Below are positions 10,607 through 22,687 of a DNA stretch of 64,000 nt, piece by piece. The first letter of the stretch is position 1, and each line of letters starts with the position of its first letter. This DNA comes from Juglans regia. Taxonomy: Eukaryota > Streptophyta > Magnoliopsida > Fagales > Juglandaceae. The notes under the pieces were generated by a model, which was not told the origin of the DNA, searched no databases, and worked only from the letters and a program-made list of their open reading frames with translations. The position numbers and the translations under genes were made by a program. Location of the stretch: NCBI RefSeq assembly GCF_001411555.2, contig NC_049903.1, positions 30,607,083 through 30,671,082 on the forward strand, given 5' to 3'.

Positions 10607-12430
10607 GGAAAACTCGGCATGTCCAAGAAAACCTTCCATAAGTAAGGCACTCACAAGGGGTGCCCCCATATCTATATATGGATACCATAGTCATTACCAT
10701 CAGTTGCAGAGTGCTGGGCAGTTCAAGCAACCGGAGTCCTATTCCATGAATTTGTTCATTCTTTTTTTAAAACTCTAAAATAGAAATTGTATAGGTGGTT
10801 GAGGCCAGAGTCCAGACAATCATATACTATAATATAGTTCCAGATTAGAGGGATGTGGTTAAGGGTGCAAAGGGCATCTTCAAATGTTTAATACCAGACA
10901 ATCATATTGGAGTGTCATTTGCAGGCCTACTTATTGGAGTCATCTGCAGCTTGTGTTGTCTTAGCATGTATGCATTTTACAACTGAACTTTTGAATCAAC
11001 TTTTCTTGTGCAAAGTGGTCATTCACTATATATATATGCTTGTAGTTATAATGGAGCTCATGTACATTCATTGTGCATATTCGGTCTTCATTTTGATTGG
11101 TTGCTTGATTTTAATCTCATAAGGTGCTCTTGGCTACTGGCTGCATGGAGACCACAAAATCTGAAATTTATAGAGTGAATAAAGTTTAACATACACAGCT
11201 CAACCCAAACTGTCAACTAAAAGACCTTCAATTAAAATATATATGTATATATATATATATATATATATTTCTCCATCTAGTGCAGAATTACTTAAGGTAA
11301 TTTCCCTACTTAATGCTATGTAATGGTAGGATAGTGACAATACCAATAGGCTAAGTTTCATTCTTTTGCCTGAAGGAAAATGGTATTGGCTATGGTTGAA
11401 GAGTTTTGTGGCTACCATTGCTGGTGTGTACGTTTTTTAAGTTGGATTTTTAAATATTTGACCTTGTTTTCCTTTTCTTGAAACTCAGCTAAGATGTTTT
11501 TGTTTTTAGTGCTAGAATTAATTAATTCTCTTTGTGAAATGCTGCAATTTTTTCATTTTTACTTGTAAAATAATCTCTCTTTGTGGCAATTTAAGACGCT
11601 TAATTTAGGACTAACTCAGTTTTCTTTGAAAAATAGGTACGTATTTAGTGAGTGACTCTTTCCATTACTACAGTTATTAGTTTAATTTGTCTCTTTACCA
11701 GTTACTATAATTAAATTTGGGGCTTCTACTTGCGTGCATATGTAAACTTGGTGTGATATACTTATGGGTCCAAGGATTAATCAGTGCTGGGGTTTCCATG
11801 CTATTATTATATATAGCTTGTAATATTTGAACATGAGGCTTCATGGGCTATGTCTATTTCATTCATATCAATAATATTATTTCTTACATATCAAAAAATA
11901 TATATATATATATATATATTTGAACAGGAGGCCATTATTTTAAGATATATAGTCTATGACTATTGATATACTGTGAGTCATATAGGATAGAATCTTGATT
12001 AACTTATGGTTTGAGTTGGATAGTGTTTAGGACTCATGAGCTGTGGGAAGTGATGAGAATTCAAGTGAGCAGAGTCAAAGGGTAGAGACCCTGTGATTGA
12101 AAAAGTTAAATTGTTAAGAAATAAAGAAATGATGACACCATTTGATAAGGCTCACACTGTTCATTAACTGGTCCATTTCTTTGGTTTGATTTATGTGATG
12201 ATTTTTGTAATCTAATCTAACGTCATGTTACCATTATCACAAGGTTTACTTGTAAAAAATAGATTATCCGTAGAAAGCTGGGGATTAATTTGAAGTCACA
12301 CTTGAGGACGTTTCAATGTATTCATTGTTTATAATAAACATATGTATACACATCAAATAAAAGCAATCCGAGCAATACCCCAATTTGTATTAATGCTTAA
12401 ACGAAAATTGTACTTCGTTTATGCCACTCA
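10607..12430. other. Intergenic stretch with AT microsatellites
   Basis: AT repeats lie near 11238-11270 and 11899-11920. A frame around 10903-10980 reads GVSFAGLLIGVICSLCC, hydrophobic and membrane-like, but it is short and isolated and I cannot assign it. No other coding signal is seen. Confidence 0.45.
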
Positions 12431-12448
12431 GTTAATAAAATTCAGTTT

Positions 12449-13495
12449 ATCATCTGGCTACGAAGATTGGTAGTACTCTTCAGGGAAATCTCCCTTGCTT
12501 CCCATAGAGAAAATTTGGAAGCTAAAAATCCACGATCGTCATAAGCTTCTCCTCTAGAAAATTGTCTGGGATCTAATGCCAACAAAACATCGGATCAAGA
12601 GTTTCATCCCAATTCTCTCATCCTTTAACTACCCTTTGTGCGAGGAACAAGAAGAAACCTTGCTCCACCTTTTTATTGAATGTCCAGTCACAAGATTACT
12701 CTGGAGACAAACTACCTGGCCACTAAACCTCTCTTCGTTGGCCATCATTACAATGAAGGACTGGATACTTTTCCTCATAAATCTTAAGTTGAAGTTAGGC
12801 CTTAACTCTCATGAAGAACACATTTTTCAACTATTTGCAACTCTAATTTTGGTTTTATCTGGCAAATAAGAAATGAAATAGTAACAAAGCAAAGGAGAAA
12901 CTGAATTACTCCTATCAGGAAAATCTACATGCATGGAACGAAAAGTTGAAGTTAAATAGAGAGCTGAAATGGCAAAATTCCATTTCATGTCATTAGCATA
13001 TCTTTCGATGCTGAAGTAAGGAATTCTTTCTCAACAGCCTCAGCAGTGAGTAGAAACTCAGAAGGGAAAGCTATCAAGATTTGGATAGAGGAAAACACTA
13101 CCACAATCCCAATGATTGCAGAAGTTTTAGCAGCAAAACTAGCCATAAAAATGGAGGAACACCTAGGATATCCATCAACCTTATTAGAAGGAGATGCACA
13201 ACTGGTGATCTCTTCAATCCAAGGAGAAGTAACCGACTGATTACCCCTATCACTGGAGATATTGCAAAAATCTTGAAAGCTCATAGAGACTGAAACTTTA
13301 AAAAAATTGATCAATCACAAAATCGATATGCGCACTCAGAGGCGGAATGGGCATATACCAACTCTATTTTTGGTCGCATACCAGTAGCTAATATTCCACC
13401 TAGTATTTTGTATATTGATAGTGGGAAGGACCCTCCCTAAACTTTATTGTTATTATTTCTTCTATGAAATGCATGCTTGATTAGAGAAAAAAAAA
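12449..13495 (+). mobile_element. 5'-truncated LINE with 18-bp TSD
   Basis: The element is flanked by GTTAATAAAATTCAGTTT (12431-12448) and GTTAATAAAATCCAGTTT (13496-13513), a target-site duplication with one mismatch, and ends in an A run (13487-13495). It holds only the ORF2 C-terminus: a zf-RVT part (IEKIWKLKIHDRHKLLL, LCEEQEETLLHLFIECP, 12508-12869) and an RNase H-like RVT_3 part (IPMIAEVLAAKLAIKMEEHL, LLEGDAQLVISSIQ, 13100-13240). Frameshifts break it. Its TSD shows a single insertion event into older DNA. Confidence 0.8.
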
Positions 13496-13604
13496 GTTAA
13501 TAAAATCCAGTTTTCTTTATGAAGTAATGACTACACATCCAAAGGTTCAACATCCATAGCAAATATCAACAATATACGTTTCATTTAGGCAATTTTTACT
13601 TGCT

Positions 13605-14911
13605 TTAGGGTCTTCTTGCCTTGGCCAGCAATGGGGCCGAGGGCCAACGAAGGGCACGCAATTTGAACGACTCCGCAAGTTGGGTAAGATTCTTTTGCAT
13701 ATCAAGGATGAGCATAGAGGTTCATCATGTGAGAATGCCTCCGTCTTTACTGGTCTAGTGACGTGGATAATTAAAGTACATGTGGAAATGAGGCATGCAA
13801 GTTGGACTGTTGTACTGGAGAAGGAGAAACAAGAGCTCATCAATCGTGATAAAGTAGGGGTTCATTAAATACAATTAACGATGATGTTTATGAATTTCTG
13901 GTTGTGATTGGTTGAAGAAAAGTAACATGGATAATAATTTTATTTTTTCAGGTTGACTTTGTTTTGGATTGGACAAAAGAGAACCACCATGAAAGTTTGA
14001 AACTGTGGTATTGGAGCTTGCCGATAAGTATAATGCATTTCATTATGAACTACACAAAGTTTATAAAAAAATATTCATCGCATGAGGAAGCATTAGTTGG
14101 TGGGACGACATTGGTGGATTACCCAGTTTGGAAATGGCTATGTGAAAGGTGGACCAGTAACACATTCAAGGTAAATATTCTAGTGTGTACCATGGGTTCT
14201 AAAATTAGTAATCCTGAATTTTAGCACTTGGTCTTTTTATTTTGGTATCCTTGAGTATTAGAGAAGTAAGTCACTAATTTGGGGTTTGATATTTACTAGA
14301 TGTTGCAGGAGCAGTCTCAAAGAAATACTAGAAATAGGCAAAAACAAAAAGTTAAACATACAGGTGGGAGGAAGTCATTTATTAGGCTTTTGGAAGAACA
14401 GGTAATATCTACTCGTGCAGTATAAAACTTGTGGTTTATAAAATAGATACTACATCTTACATGTAGTGATTAATTGTAGTGTGAGACAGCACCAAATCTC
14501 ATTGCTTTTTATAAAGAAACACAGTGGTCAAGGAAGAAGGATAAACTTATCAATGCAACAACTGAATACAATTATGTGAGTTTGCTATGAATTTCTTCAT
14601 TGCTGGACTATGTATTGACTCACCAATGTCATAATATTATGAATTATTTTATTCAGAATCTTATGGTTGAGAAATTGAATGATAAAGAGCTAGAAAAGAA
14701 TGTTGATGATGTTGTTGCATCTTTTTTCAAAGAGGTGTTAGGTCATAGGTCTGGCTATGCGCAAGGATTGGGGCACTCAGTCATTCCCGAGCCCTCTCCT
14801 TCATTGCAAAAGAGTAAGGCATTTGTATGTCTGGCCGAGAAGAATGAAAGGAATAAGAAAAATGCAGAAATTTTGTCGAGTAAACTAGATTCAATTATAG
14901 GCAACCATTAG
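13605..14911 (+). pseudogene. CACTA transposon TnpA-like gene (Transposase_24 type), five exons
   Basis: Exons inferred from splice signals are ~13605-13853, 13952-14170, 14309-14401, 14480-14575 and 14657-14911. They read GRGPTKGTQFERLRKLGKI, ENASVFTGLVTWIIKVH, VDFVLDWTKENHHESLK, SSHEEALVG, GGRKSFIRLLEE, APNLIAFYKETQWSRKKDK and FFKEVLGHRSGYAQGLG, ending in a charged, coiled-coil-like tail. The same exon order and intron positions occur in the minus-strand gene at 53331-55777. Plant CACTA (En/Spm) elements carry such a second gene, a DNA-binding accessory protein. The N-terminal exon is missing or unrecognised, so I treat it as a remnant, although the exons seen are largely open. Confidence 0.7.
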
Positions 14912-16719
14912 GAAAGAATTTTCAGAGTATGAGAAACAAATAGACATGCAAATGTCAGATCAGTTGAGGGAGTCTCAAAGAGAGACTCAGTTAGATGCTT
15001 AGGCATCTTTGTGCTGGTTCATTGTTTACCCTTCTTGTGTCGAGGGTGTCATGTTATAACCTTTTGGCAGGTGTTAGTTGTGGTTATATAACCAGGTCTT
15101 TTGGAAATTATTTCAAACTTAGTACTCATTCATGTGCATAGCTACCCAATGGGTTTTTGGCAAGTGGCAGGTGCCGGTGATCATTATCTTCTCCTATGCA
15201 TACTTTCCTTGCTTAAAAGTATATAAATAATTAATGAATTAGAAGGTGACATCCAACAATTCATTCTATGCAGAGATTGATCCAGCGTGCATGTAGCTGT
15301 ATCTCAAGGGTTCCAGCAAAAAGAAATTGGACTTCGTTTTGGCATCTAACAAGCATTGATGAAAAGAATTTGCAAGCAACAACTTATTGGAAAATATACT
15401 TGGACAAGATTAACTTACCAGTAAGTAAAACCTAGGTGAGTTTCAGATTCTTGTCCTTCTTGTTCTTCTTGTAGCTAAATATTTTTCAAAATAGTTTGGT
15501 AATGTGTATATATATATATATATATTTAGGTTGATATGCAAGTAGTGGATGGTGCATGTCTATACCCTTTCATAAGTAATAGAAGGTACTTAAGTTGCTT
15601 GTGAAAATAGGTGCAAGCAAAGCTGGTATATGTTTTCATGCAAACTGACTAAGAATCTTATATTGTTAGATAAAAATCTATAAAGGCAAGATATTAAGTT
15701 GTTTCATAAGGGTCTATGTAAATTTTGTTGGTGTACTTATCAGTCTTGGGATGGTTGGTTGAAGAGGCTATTTGGTGAGTTGATGGGTGTCTAGAGCCAA
15801 ATCTATGTGTATATATAGTTACATGCATAGATATGCTATGAACAAGACAATATCCTTGTAGGTGATCGACCCTCTTGTACTTCCCACAACCAACAACGTT
15901 AACATGATGTATTTCCATGGCCTTCATTCGACTTTGTCATATTGGAATGTTAAACATTGTTATATGGATGTGCATGATATTCCAAGTTTATCCATCGTGT
16001 GGTATTTTACTTATCATTTCATTTCAAAATACAGGGATGTAGTGTTGGATATCCTATCTAGGTATCAAACTAATTGCATTGATTTATCATGCTACAAGGA
16101 CACAATAATGTGTTGTTTTTTCCCAGAACACGCAAATTTAAATAGCTAGGTTGTTTAACTATTTTAGTGCATGATATGAGTCATGATCTGTTGGTGTGAA
16201 ATGGTTTAGGGCATTTACATGAATTTACTGTTGGATATCCTCAAATAATGGCTACAGGTCGCTTATATTGATAGTACTTATTAATTGTTGACTCAACGAT
16301 TTAGGTAGGGACTTTTTCATATGGATGACAATTAGTGATACTATGAATCCGTGGGAAAAGTTTCAAAACATAATTAAATACTTTCTACCAAAAAACTCCT
16401 AACAAATTAATCGGTATCTAATAAGTATTTTGGTGGAATATAGGTTATTAGCACTTTCACGAACGACTATTTCTTGCGAGTTAAGTTCATCAACAATACA
16501 TCAACTTCTCATGGAAATGAGCATTACCGAAAGGTACAAGTTGTGGGAAAAGGATCAACAATCACCTTTACCGCCAATGGAAATTGGTTGGGAAAGAAGT
16601 TGTTCCCACCAAATAATTCGGTCCGAAAAATTGTAACCCAGTAAGCCTTCTTGTCGAAATTAGTAGTAATTCCCACGCATGACGCCAAAATAAGCATTGG
16701 ATTATCTAATTTCTCCGCC
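14912..16719 (+). mobile_element. 3' non-coding part of the CACTA element, left of the copia insertion
   Basis: No further domain is read. A short AT repeat lies near 15508-15526. From about 16440 the sequence takes on short GC-containing motifs spaced in AT-rich DNA (CGAACGACTATTTCTTGCG, TTACCGCCAATGG, TTCTCCGCCGATCT), as in CACTA subterminal regions. It is cut at 16724 by the copia element and resumes at 21857. Confidence 0.45.
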
Positions 16720-16724
16720 GATCT

Positions 16725-17017
16725 TAACAGATATGGTAGAATAAGAATAAAGTGCAGTAAATTATGCAAGGCAGAGAATTGAAGAAGAATTCTATATATC
16801 GATATCTACATTACAATGTACATGACCTTCTATTTATAGTAAATACAAAAAAGGAATAAAGAGAATCTTTTCTAACTAATTTGTACAGACAACCCGTAAC
16901 TGAATCACAATTCTTTTATTCTAGAATCATCTTTATTCTGCTGACTGTGCATTGCTGAGTAGTGGTCTGATTTGTCTTGAGAGAAATGTTGTGTTGGCTG
17001 CCGTGTGGTCTCTAACA
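16725..17017 (-). repeat. copia-1 3' LTR
   Basis: Reads TAACAGATATGG to GTCTCTAACA on the plus strand, so on the coding strand it runs TGTTAGAG to CTGTTA, i.e. TG…TA rather than TG…CA. A G-rich polypurine tract (TGTGGGGGGA, minus, at 17018-17027) abuts it. The pol reading frame runs through the tract and ~110 bases into this LTR before stopping at 16905. Confidence 0.92.
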
Positions 17018-20000
17018 TCCCCCCACAAGATGGAGAGTGTATGTCAATGACTCCCATCTTGAGCAAAAGAGAATAAAAGGACGGAGAATGAAGAGCTTTA
17101 GTAAGTATGTCAGCCAACTGTGAAGTAGATGGTGTGTATGCAGTGACAATGAGACCCTCTTGAATTTTATCTCGAATTAGATGATAATCTAATTCATTAT
17201 GTTTGGTCCTCTCATGAAAAATAGGATTTGAAGCAATATGGAGGGCAGACTTGTTGTCACAATGAAGAATGGCTGGCTGAGTATGGGAAATTGTAAGGTC
17301 AGCAAGTAAATATCTTAACCAAACAAGCTCACATGAGGCAGCAGCCATGGAATGATATTCTGCTTCAACGGAGCTACGAGAGATAGTTGTTTGTTTCTTG
17401 CATTTCCATGAGATGAGAGACTTACCGAGGAACACACAATAACCTGTGGTTGACCTCCTTGTATCAGGGCATGAAGCCCAATCAGAATCACAATATGAAG
17501 TGAGCTGACAGATTGAAGATGAAGAGAAAAATAAGCCTTGTCTAGGTGACTTCTTCACATAGCGCAGAATTTTGTGGGCAACTTGAAGGTGAGGGACATG
17601 AGGAGAACTCATGTATTGGCTGAGCAAGTTAACTAAGAATTACAAGTTAGGTCGTGTGATGCTAAGGTAAAGGAGACGTCCAATGAGTCTTCTAAACTCA
17701 GATGGATCATGCAGTAGCTTGCCTTCATCTTTGCTGAATTTGAGATTCGGATCCATAGAAATTAAGCTGGGCTTGCAACCAATTAAACCAACATCATGTA
17801 ATATGTCAAGATCCTATTTCCTTTGACATAATTGAATTCCATTTGAAGTCCTAGCTACCTCTAATCCGAGAAAGTACTTGAGTGTACCGAGGTCTTTAAT
17901 TTTGAATCTTGATTCAAGAAAAACTTTGAGTGCAGAAATCTCATGTGAATTATTTGAAGCCATAACTATATCATCAATATACACGAGTACTGCCATAAAA
18001 GATGGACCATTCCTTTTGGTAAAGAGACTATAATCAGCTTGGGATTGAGTAAAACCAAAGTGTAACAAAGAAGAAAAGAATTTGGCATACCATTGTCGGG
18101 AAGCCTATTTTAGACCATATAAACTCTTGTTCAACTTGCAAACTTTGTAGGGACTTTGAATAGAATAGCCAGGAGGTATCTTCATGTATACCTCTTCCTT
18201 CAAATCACCATGTAGAAAAGCGTTATCAACATCAAATTGTTGGAGAATCCAACCTTTGACAGCAGCCATGGCTAGAAGAGTTTTGATTGTCACAAGTTTA
18301 GCAACGGGTGAAAAAGTTTCATGATAATCCAGTCTCTCCTCTTGAGTATAACCCTTGGCAACTAAGAGTGCCTTGTGCCTCTCAATTGTTCCATCCGAGT
18401 TGTATTTAATTTTGTAGACCCATTTCGAACCAATAGCCTTCTTTCCAATAGGCAGATCAATAATGTCACAAGTTTTGTTCAGTTCTAAAGCAGCAATTTC
18501 ATTATCCATTGCTTTGCGCCAATCTAAACTTTTCACAGCTTGTGCATAAGTGTGTGGTTCAATGTGAGTTGGGATGGAAGTAGCAAAGGCAGCATGGTTG
18601 GGTGATAATTTTTCATGGCATAAGACAAAATTTATGGAATAAAGATGAGGAGAGAATGAGTTACCTTTTACCTTGGAGCTTGATGGAGAAACAGTGGGCA
18701 TGGTAACCTGTTGACAGTAGTAGTCATGAAGGTAAGAGGGGGGTTTCATTGGTTTGTTTGAACGTTGAGGTGGAGGTTGTATTTGTGAAGAGATATCTTC
18801 AGAAGGAGATGTAAAGGCAGGCTGTTGTGGTGGTAAGTTTTCTATTATGGGATCAGATTGAGAAAGAGTGGAAGATGGTATGTGGTCTGGTATGGATTCT
18901 GATTAAGAAAGAGTTGGAACTGCCGTGTGGTCTGGTATGGTTTCAGATTGAGGGAGAGGTGGAGATGGTATGTTGTTAGGTGTGGGGTCAAATTGAGGGA
19001 GGGTTGAGACTGTCGTGTGGTCTGGTATGATTTCAGATTGAGGGAGAGGTGGAGATGGTATGTTGTTAGGTATGGGGTCAAATTGAGGGAGGGTTGGAAT
19101 TGCTGTGTGGTCTGGTATGGATTCAATTTGAAAATGAGTGAAAGAGTTAATATTTTCTGGAGCTAGAGAAGGGAATTGGAGTGAATAAGGTGTTTGTGAG
19201 TCAGGGGTGGAAATGGCATTTTTGTAGGGAAAGAGATGCTCATAGAAAATAACGTCTCTTGAGTGAAAAACAAACTTACTCTCTAGATCAAGTAATATGT
19301 ACCCTTTAACGCCAAAAGGGTAACCAAGAAGGATACAGGCTTTGGCTCTAGAATCAAATTTGTGGCGATTGTTTTTTATAGTTGAGGCATAGCAAAGACA
19401 ACCGAAATTTCTTAAATGAGTGTAGGTTGGTTTGACTTGGAATAGAAGTTCATATGGTGTCAAATTTTGTAAATTGGGAGAAGGTGTTCTATTAATAAGG
19501 TATGTGGCAATGAGGATGCATTCATTCCAAAAAGATGTGGGAATTCCATATTGAAATTTTAAGGCTCGGGCAACGTTGAGAATATGTTAGTGTTTTCATT
19601 TGACAATCCCATTTTGTTGGGGGCTCTCAACACAACTTTTGTGATGGATTATCCCTTGTTGCATGTAAAAATTGGTCATTGCAAATTCATTTCCATTATC
19701 AGACCGAATTACTTAATGTTGGTGTGAAATTGAGTTTGAACTAAAGAACAAAAGGATTGAATGAAGTTTCTGGTTTGTGATTTGTTGTGCATTAAATAAA
19801 CCCATGTTGATCTTGAGAAGTCATCAACTATTGTTAAGAAGTATTTGGATCTATCATGTGCCATTTGAGAACGAGGCCCCCAAATGTCACAATGAATGAG
19901 ATCAAATAGTTTTGATGCATGGTTGAAGCTAACAGGAAAAGGTAACCATTGTTGTTTGGAGAAATGGCAAGTAGAACAAGGAACATTATGATGCATAACT

Positions 20001-20560
20001 TTCAGATTTGGTAAGTATTGTTGTAACAAGGATAAACGTGAGTCTGATAAATGACCCATTCTACAATGCCATAAATTGTAATCAGAGATAACTGAAGTAG
20101 AAATGTGAGTGGAATTTTGTGGAAATCTGGAAAGGATAGATGAGAGGGCAGTGGGAGACACGTCTGTCAACTGAAGATTGTATAAACCATTTTGAGCCTC
20201 ACCCTTCCCAATCGTACTCCAAGAGAAAAGGTCTTGCACATAACACGCGTTATTAAAAAAAATAAAGCAACAGTTAAGGTCGTGAGTCAATTTCTTGGCT
20301 GAGAGAAGGTTGAACTTAAAGGATGGGATGCATAAGACATCCTTGAGAGTAAGATTGTGATTGAGTTGAACATTTCCTTTGTGAGTAACATCAACATGAG
20401 TGCCATTGGGGAATTTGACTTGAAAATCAACTTTGGTAGGTAAAGAGGTATAAATGGGGGTGCAACAGATCATGTGAGAACAGCTTGTGAGTCGTCAGTG
20501 ATCTATTCTTGGTTGGAGAGACTAATTTGGTTAGCTGATGGATCAGAACCTTTGCTTCGA
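16905..20560 (-). pseudogene. copia-1 pol (integrase, RT, RNase H), broken
   Basis: In order: protease/leader to ~20480; GAG-pre-integrase with the zinc-binding HCRMGHLSDSRL and CSTCHFSKQ; integrase core with HCDIWGPRS and FLTIVDDFSRSTWVYLM; the IN-RT linker with [20 protein letters not shown]; then RT with WRKAMDNEIAALE, WVYKIKYNSDGTIERHKA, VAKGYTQEERLDY, the active site VYIDDIVMAS (YIDD) near 17980, and FLGLEV. RNase H follows with [29 protein letters not shown] and [12 protein letters not shown], ending ADILTKAL. Stops interrupt near 18105, 17814 and 17640; frames shift near 20450 and 19600-19700. A ~90-bp tandem repeat lies in the IN-RT linker. Confidence 0.85.
18860..19130 (-). repeat. 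~90-bp tandem repeat coding a Pro-rich linker in copia-1 pol
   Basis: The string (C/T)GTGTGGTCTGG recurs at 18924, 19014 and 19104, a 90-base period. The coded unit is [13 protein letters not shown] with IPDHT and TLPQFDP, about 30 residues, between integrase and reverse transcriptase. Partial units flank it. Confidence 0.85.
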
Positions 20561-21540
20561 GTAGCCAGTTTATGGCCTGGTGGATAGCCATGTAGTTTCT
20601 AGCATTTGTCAACAGTATGGCCAACAAGGTTGCAATCAGTGCAAGTGGGTTTGTCAAGGTGAGGGTTGGCTTTGAAACATTTGTCTAAAGAATGCTAAGA
20701 AATTTTGCAAAAGGAGCAAAAAGGTTTTTCTCTCCTTTGAGAACCAAACTGTTTTGGACTATATCGGTTTGCTGGAAAATAGGATTTAGTAGCCATGGCA
20801 AGGTGTCATGAAGACTATGAGAAGAAGTTGAGATTTGTTTATGCTTCTCTTCTTGTTGAACAAGAGCATAAACTTTACTCAAGGTAGGGATGGGTTTAAG
20901 AAGAATGATTTGAGCTTTGATATTGGTGAAAGAATCATTAAGTCCCATGAGGAACTTCATCATCCAGTCACGTTGTTGGTTTGCAATGACAGGTTGCATA
21001 GCACCACATGCACAAGATGGAATGATTTCAAAATTAAGAAGTTCATCAAATAAACTTTTTAATTTCGAGAAATATAGACTAACAGAGTCATCCCCTCGAG
21101 TAAGAGAGTGGATTGATTGTTTCAATTCATAAATCCGTCGGCCATTGTTTTGTGCAAAGCGTTGCTCTAACTCAAGCCATATGGCATGAGCAGTCTCAAC
21201 ATACACAACATTGTTTTTGAGTTCAAGGGACATTGCATTTTGAAGCCAAGTTACAACCATGTCATTACTCAAGCCATGGTTCTAACAGAGTAGAGTTTGG
21301 GGCAGTAGGTTCAGGAATCGTACCATAAATGAAGCCCAGTTTCTTCTTGATTCGAAGGGATCTACGGATGGTACGAGCCCAAGAGTGATAGTTTTCTGTG
21401 GTAAGGAGATGAGTGGTAAGGAGGGTTCCAGGTCCATCGTTTGGATTAAGGAAGTAGGGGCTGGATGGGTCTTTAGGGTTGGTATTGATATTGGTAGGAG
21501 GGGGATCGTTGACAGATGAATCAGTTTTCTCGAAAGCCAT
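20561..21540 (-). pseudogene. copia-1 gag, broken
   Basis: Starts at the ATG ending at 21540 (MAFEKTDSSVNDPPP), 19 bases after the LTR. Gag blocks are LLTTENYHSWARTIRRSL, NAMSLELKNNVVYVETAHAI, LEQRFAQNNGRRIYELKQ and MKFLMGLNDSFTNIKAQI. A zinc knuckle CTDCNLVGHTVDKC (CX2CX4HX4C) lies near 20600-20645 and a stop follows directly. A frameshift near 21270 splits the first 91 codons from the rest. Confidence 0.85.
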
Positions 21541-21550
21541 GGATGGCTCT

Positions 21551-21558
21551 TGATACCA
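21551..21558 (-). other. copia-1 primer-binding site
   Basis: Plus strand TGATACCA abuts the LTR, i.e. TGGTATCA then AGAGCC on the coding strand, matching the initiator Met tRNA 3' end with one extra A. Confidence 0.8.
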
Positions 21559-21851
21559 TAACAGTTATGGTAGAATCAGAATAAAATGCAATAAATTATG
21601 CAAGGCAGAGAATTGAAGAAGAATTCTATATATTGATATCTACATTACAATGTACATGACCTTCTATTTATAATAAATACAAAAACGGAATAAAGAGAAT
21701 CTTTTCTAACTAATTTGTACAGACAACCCGTAACTGAATAACAATTCTTTTATTCTAGAATCATCTTGATTCTGCTGACTGTGCATTGCTGAGTAGTGGT
21801 CTGATCTGTCTTGAGAGAAATGTTGTGATGGCTGCCGTGTGGTCTCTAACA
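21559..21851 (-). repeat. copia-1 5' LTR
   Basis: Also 293 bp, with the same ends as the other LTR. A TATA-like TATAAATAG (minus, near 21669-21677) could be the element promoter. About 11 single-base differences from 16725-17017. Confidence 0.92.
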
Positions 21852-21856
21852 GATCT

Positions 21857-22185
21857 TTCTGTCGGGAAAAAACATTTATGATGAAATGACTTGCCAGAAA
21901 TATTATTTTTCATGAAACCTTTTTTCAGAAATATTTTTTTTCCAAGGATTTACCACAAAATGCTATTATATTTCCCACGGTAAAATAATTTTTTCAAACG
22001 ACTAATCTCGTCTATAAAAGTGAACATTTCCGACGAGTTGGTTTATTCGTGGCAGAAAACTTTTTTTTTCTGCAAATTATATTCCATGAGATCCCCACGA
22101 CTAAAATTGGTCAACATAGACTTTTTTCCACCGACTTCATGCCTGTTTCCACAAAAATACATCATGGCAAATATTTGTTGTAGTG
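21857..22185 (+). mobile_element. Right terminus of the CACTA element (13.6-22.2 kb)
   Basis: The sequence ends ...ATATTTGTTGTAGTG at 22185, the reverse complement of CACTACAACAAATAT, a CACTA terminal inverted repeat. Upstream are repeated subterminal-type motifs (TCGTGGCAGAAAAC, TTTCCGACGAGTTGG, TTTCCACCGACTTC). The likely 3-bp duplication would be ACT (22186-22188). I could not find the left terminus. Confidence 0.65.
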
Positions 22186-22647
22186 ACTATATACATATGC
22201 AGAAACCATGCATTCATCATAGACGAATATAGGAGATCATACCGCATGCACTTCCCTTCCCAACAAAAAATTGTGGAGAAAAAAAAAATTACAATGGGTG
22301 TTTAGGACTTTGGGAAACAGAAATTATAAATTCTAATTCGAAAATTTGAAAACTATTAATGTTTTTTCTTTAATCAGTTTATTAGAGTTGCCCCAACTTC
22401 TATATAAGAAAGAGAAGTTATAATCATAAAGAGATTCTGCAAAAATAAATTAACAAACAGATATGACTTCATATGATAGATTATATTTATTTTACAATAA
22501 GAATAACTCTATAATTTAATATACTACATCAAGTCACATCATTTTATAAATTTATTTTTTATTTAATTTATTTGTGACTAAATCATTTCTCTATAAGAAA
22601 ATCTGATTTAAAAATGGCTCTTCAATGAAAATTAGCTTATTGTACTC

Positions 22648-22687
<40 letters not shown>

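Larger units (their letters stand above)
16725..21851 (-). mobile_element. Ty1/copia retrotransposon copia-1, complete but decayed
   Basis: Two 293-bp LTRs bound an element of 5127 bp. The 5-bp duplication GATCT flanks it at 16720-16724 and 21852-21856. Gene order on the minus strand is gag, protease, integrase, reverse transcriptase, RNase H, which defines copia. It is nested in CACTA subterminal sequence. The LTRs differ at about 11 of 293 positions by my hand count, so the insertion is not recent. Coding frames carry several stops and shifts. Confidence 0.93.

Noticed and set aside
15862..16149. 95-codon plus-strand frame in the CACTA 3' region
   Set aside because: Cys/His/Tyr-rich without a recognisable pattern and not present in the other CACTA copy.
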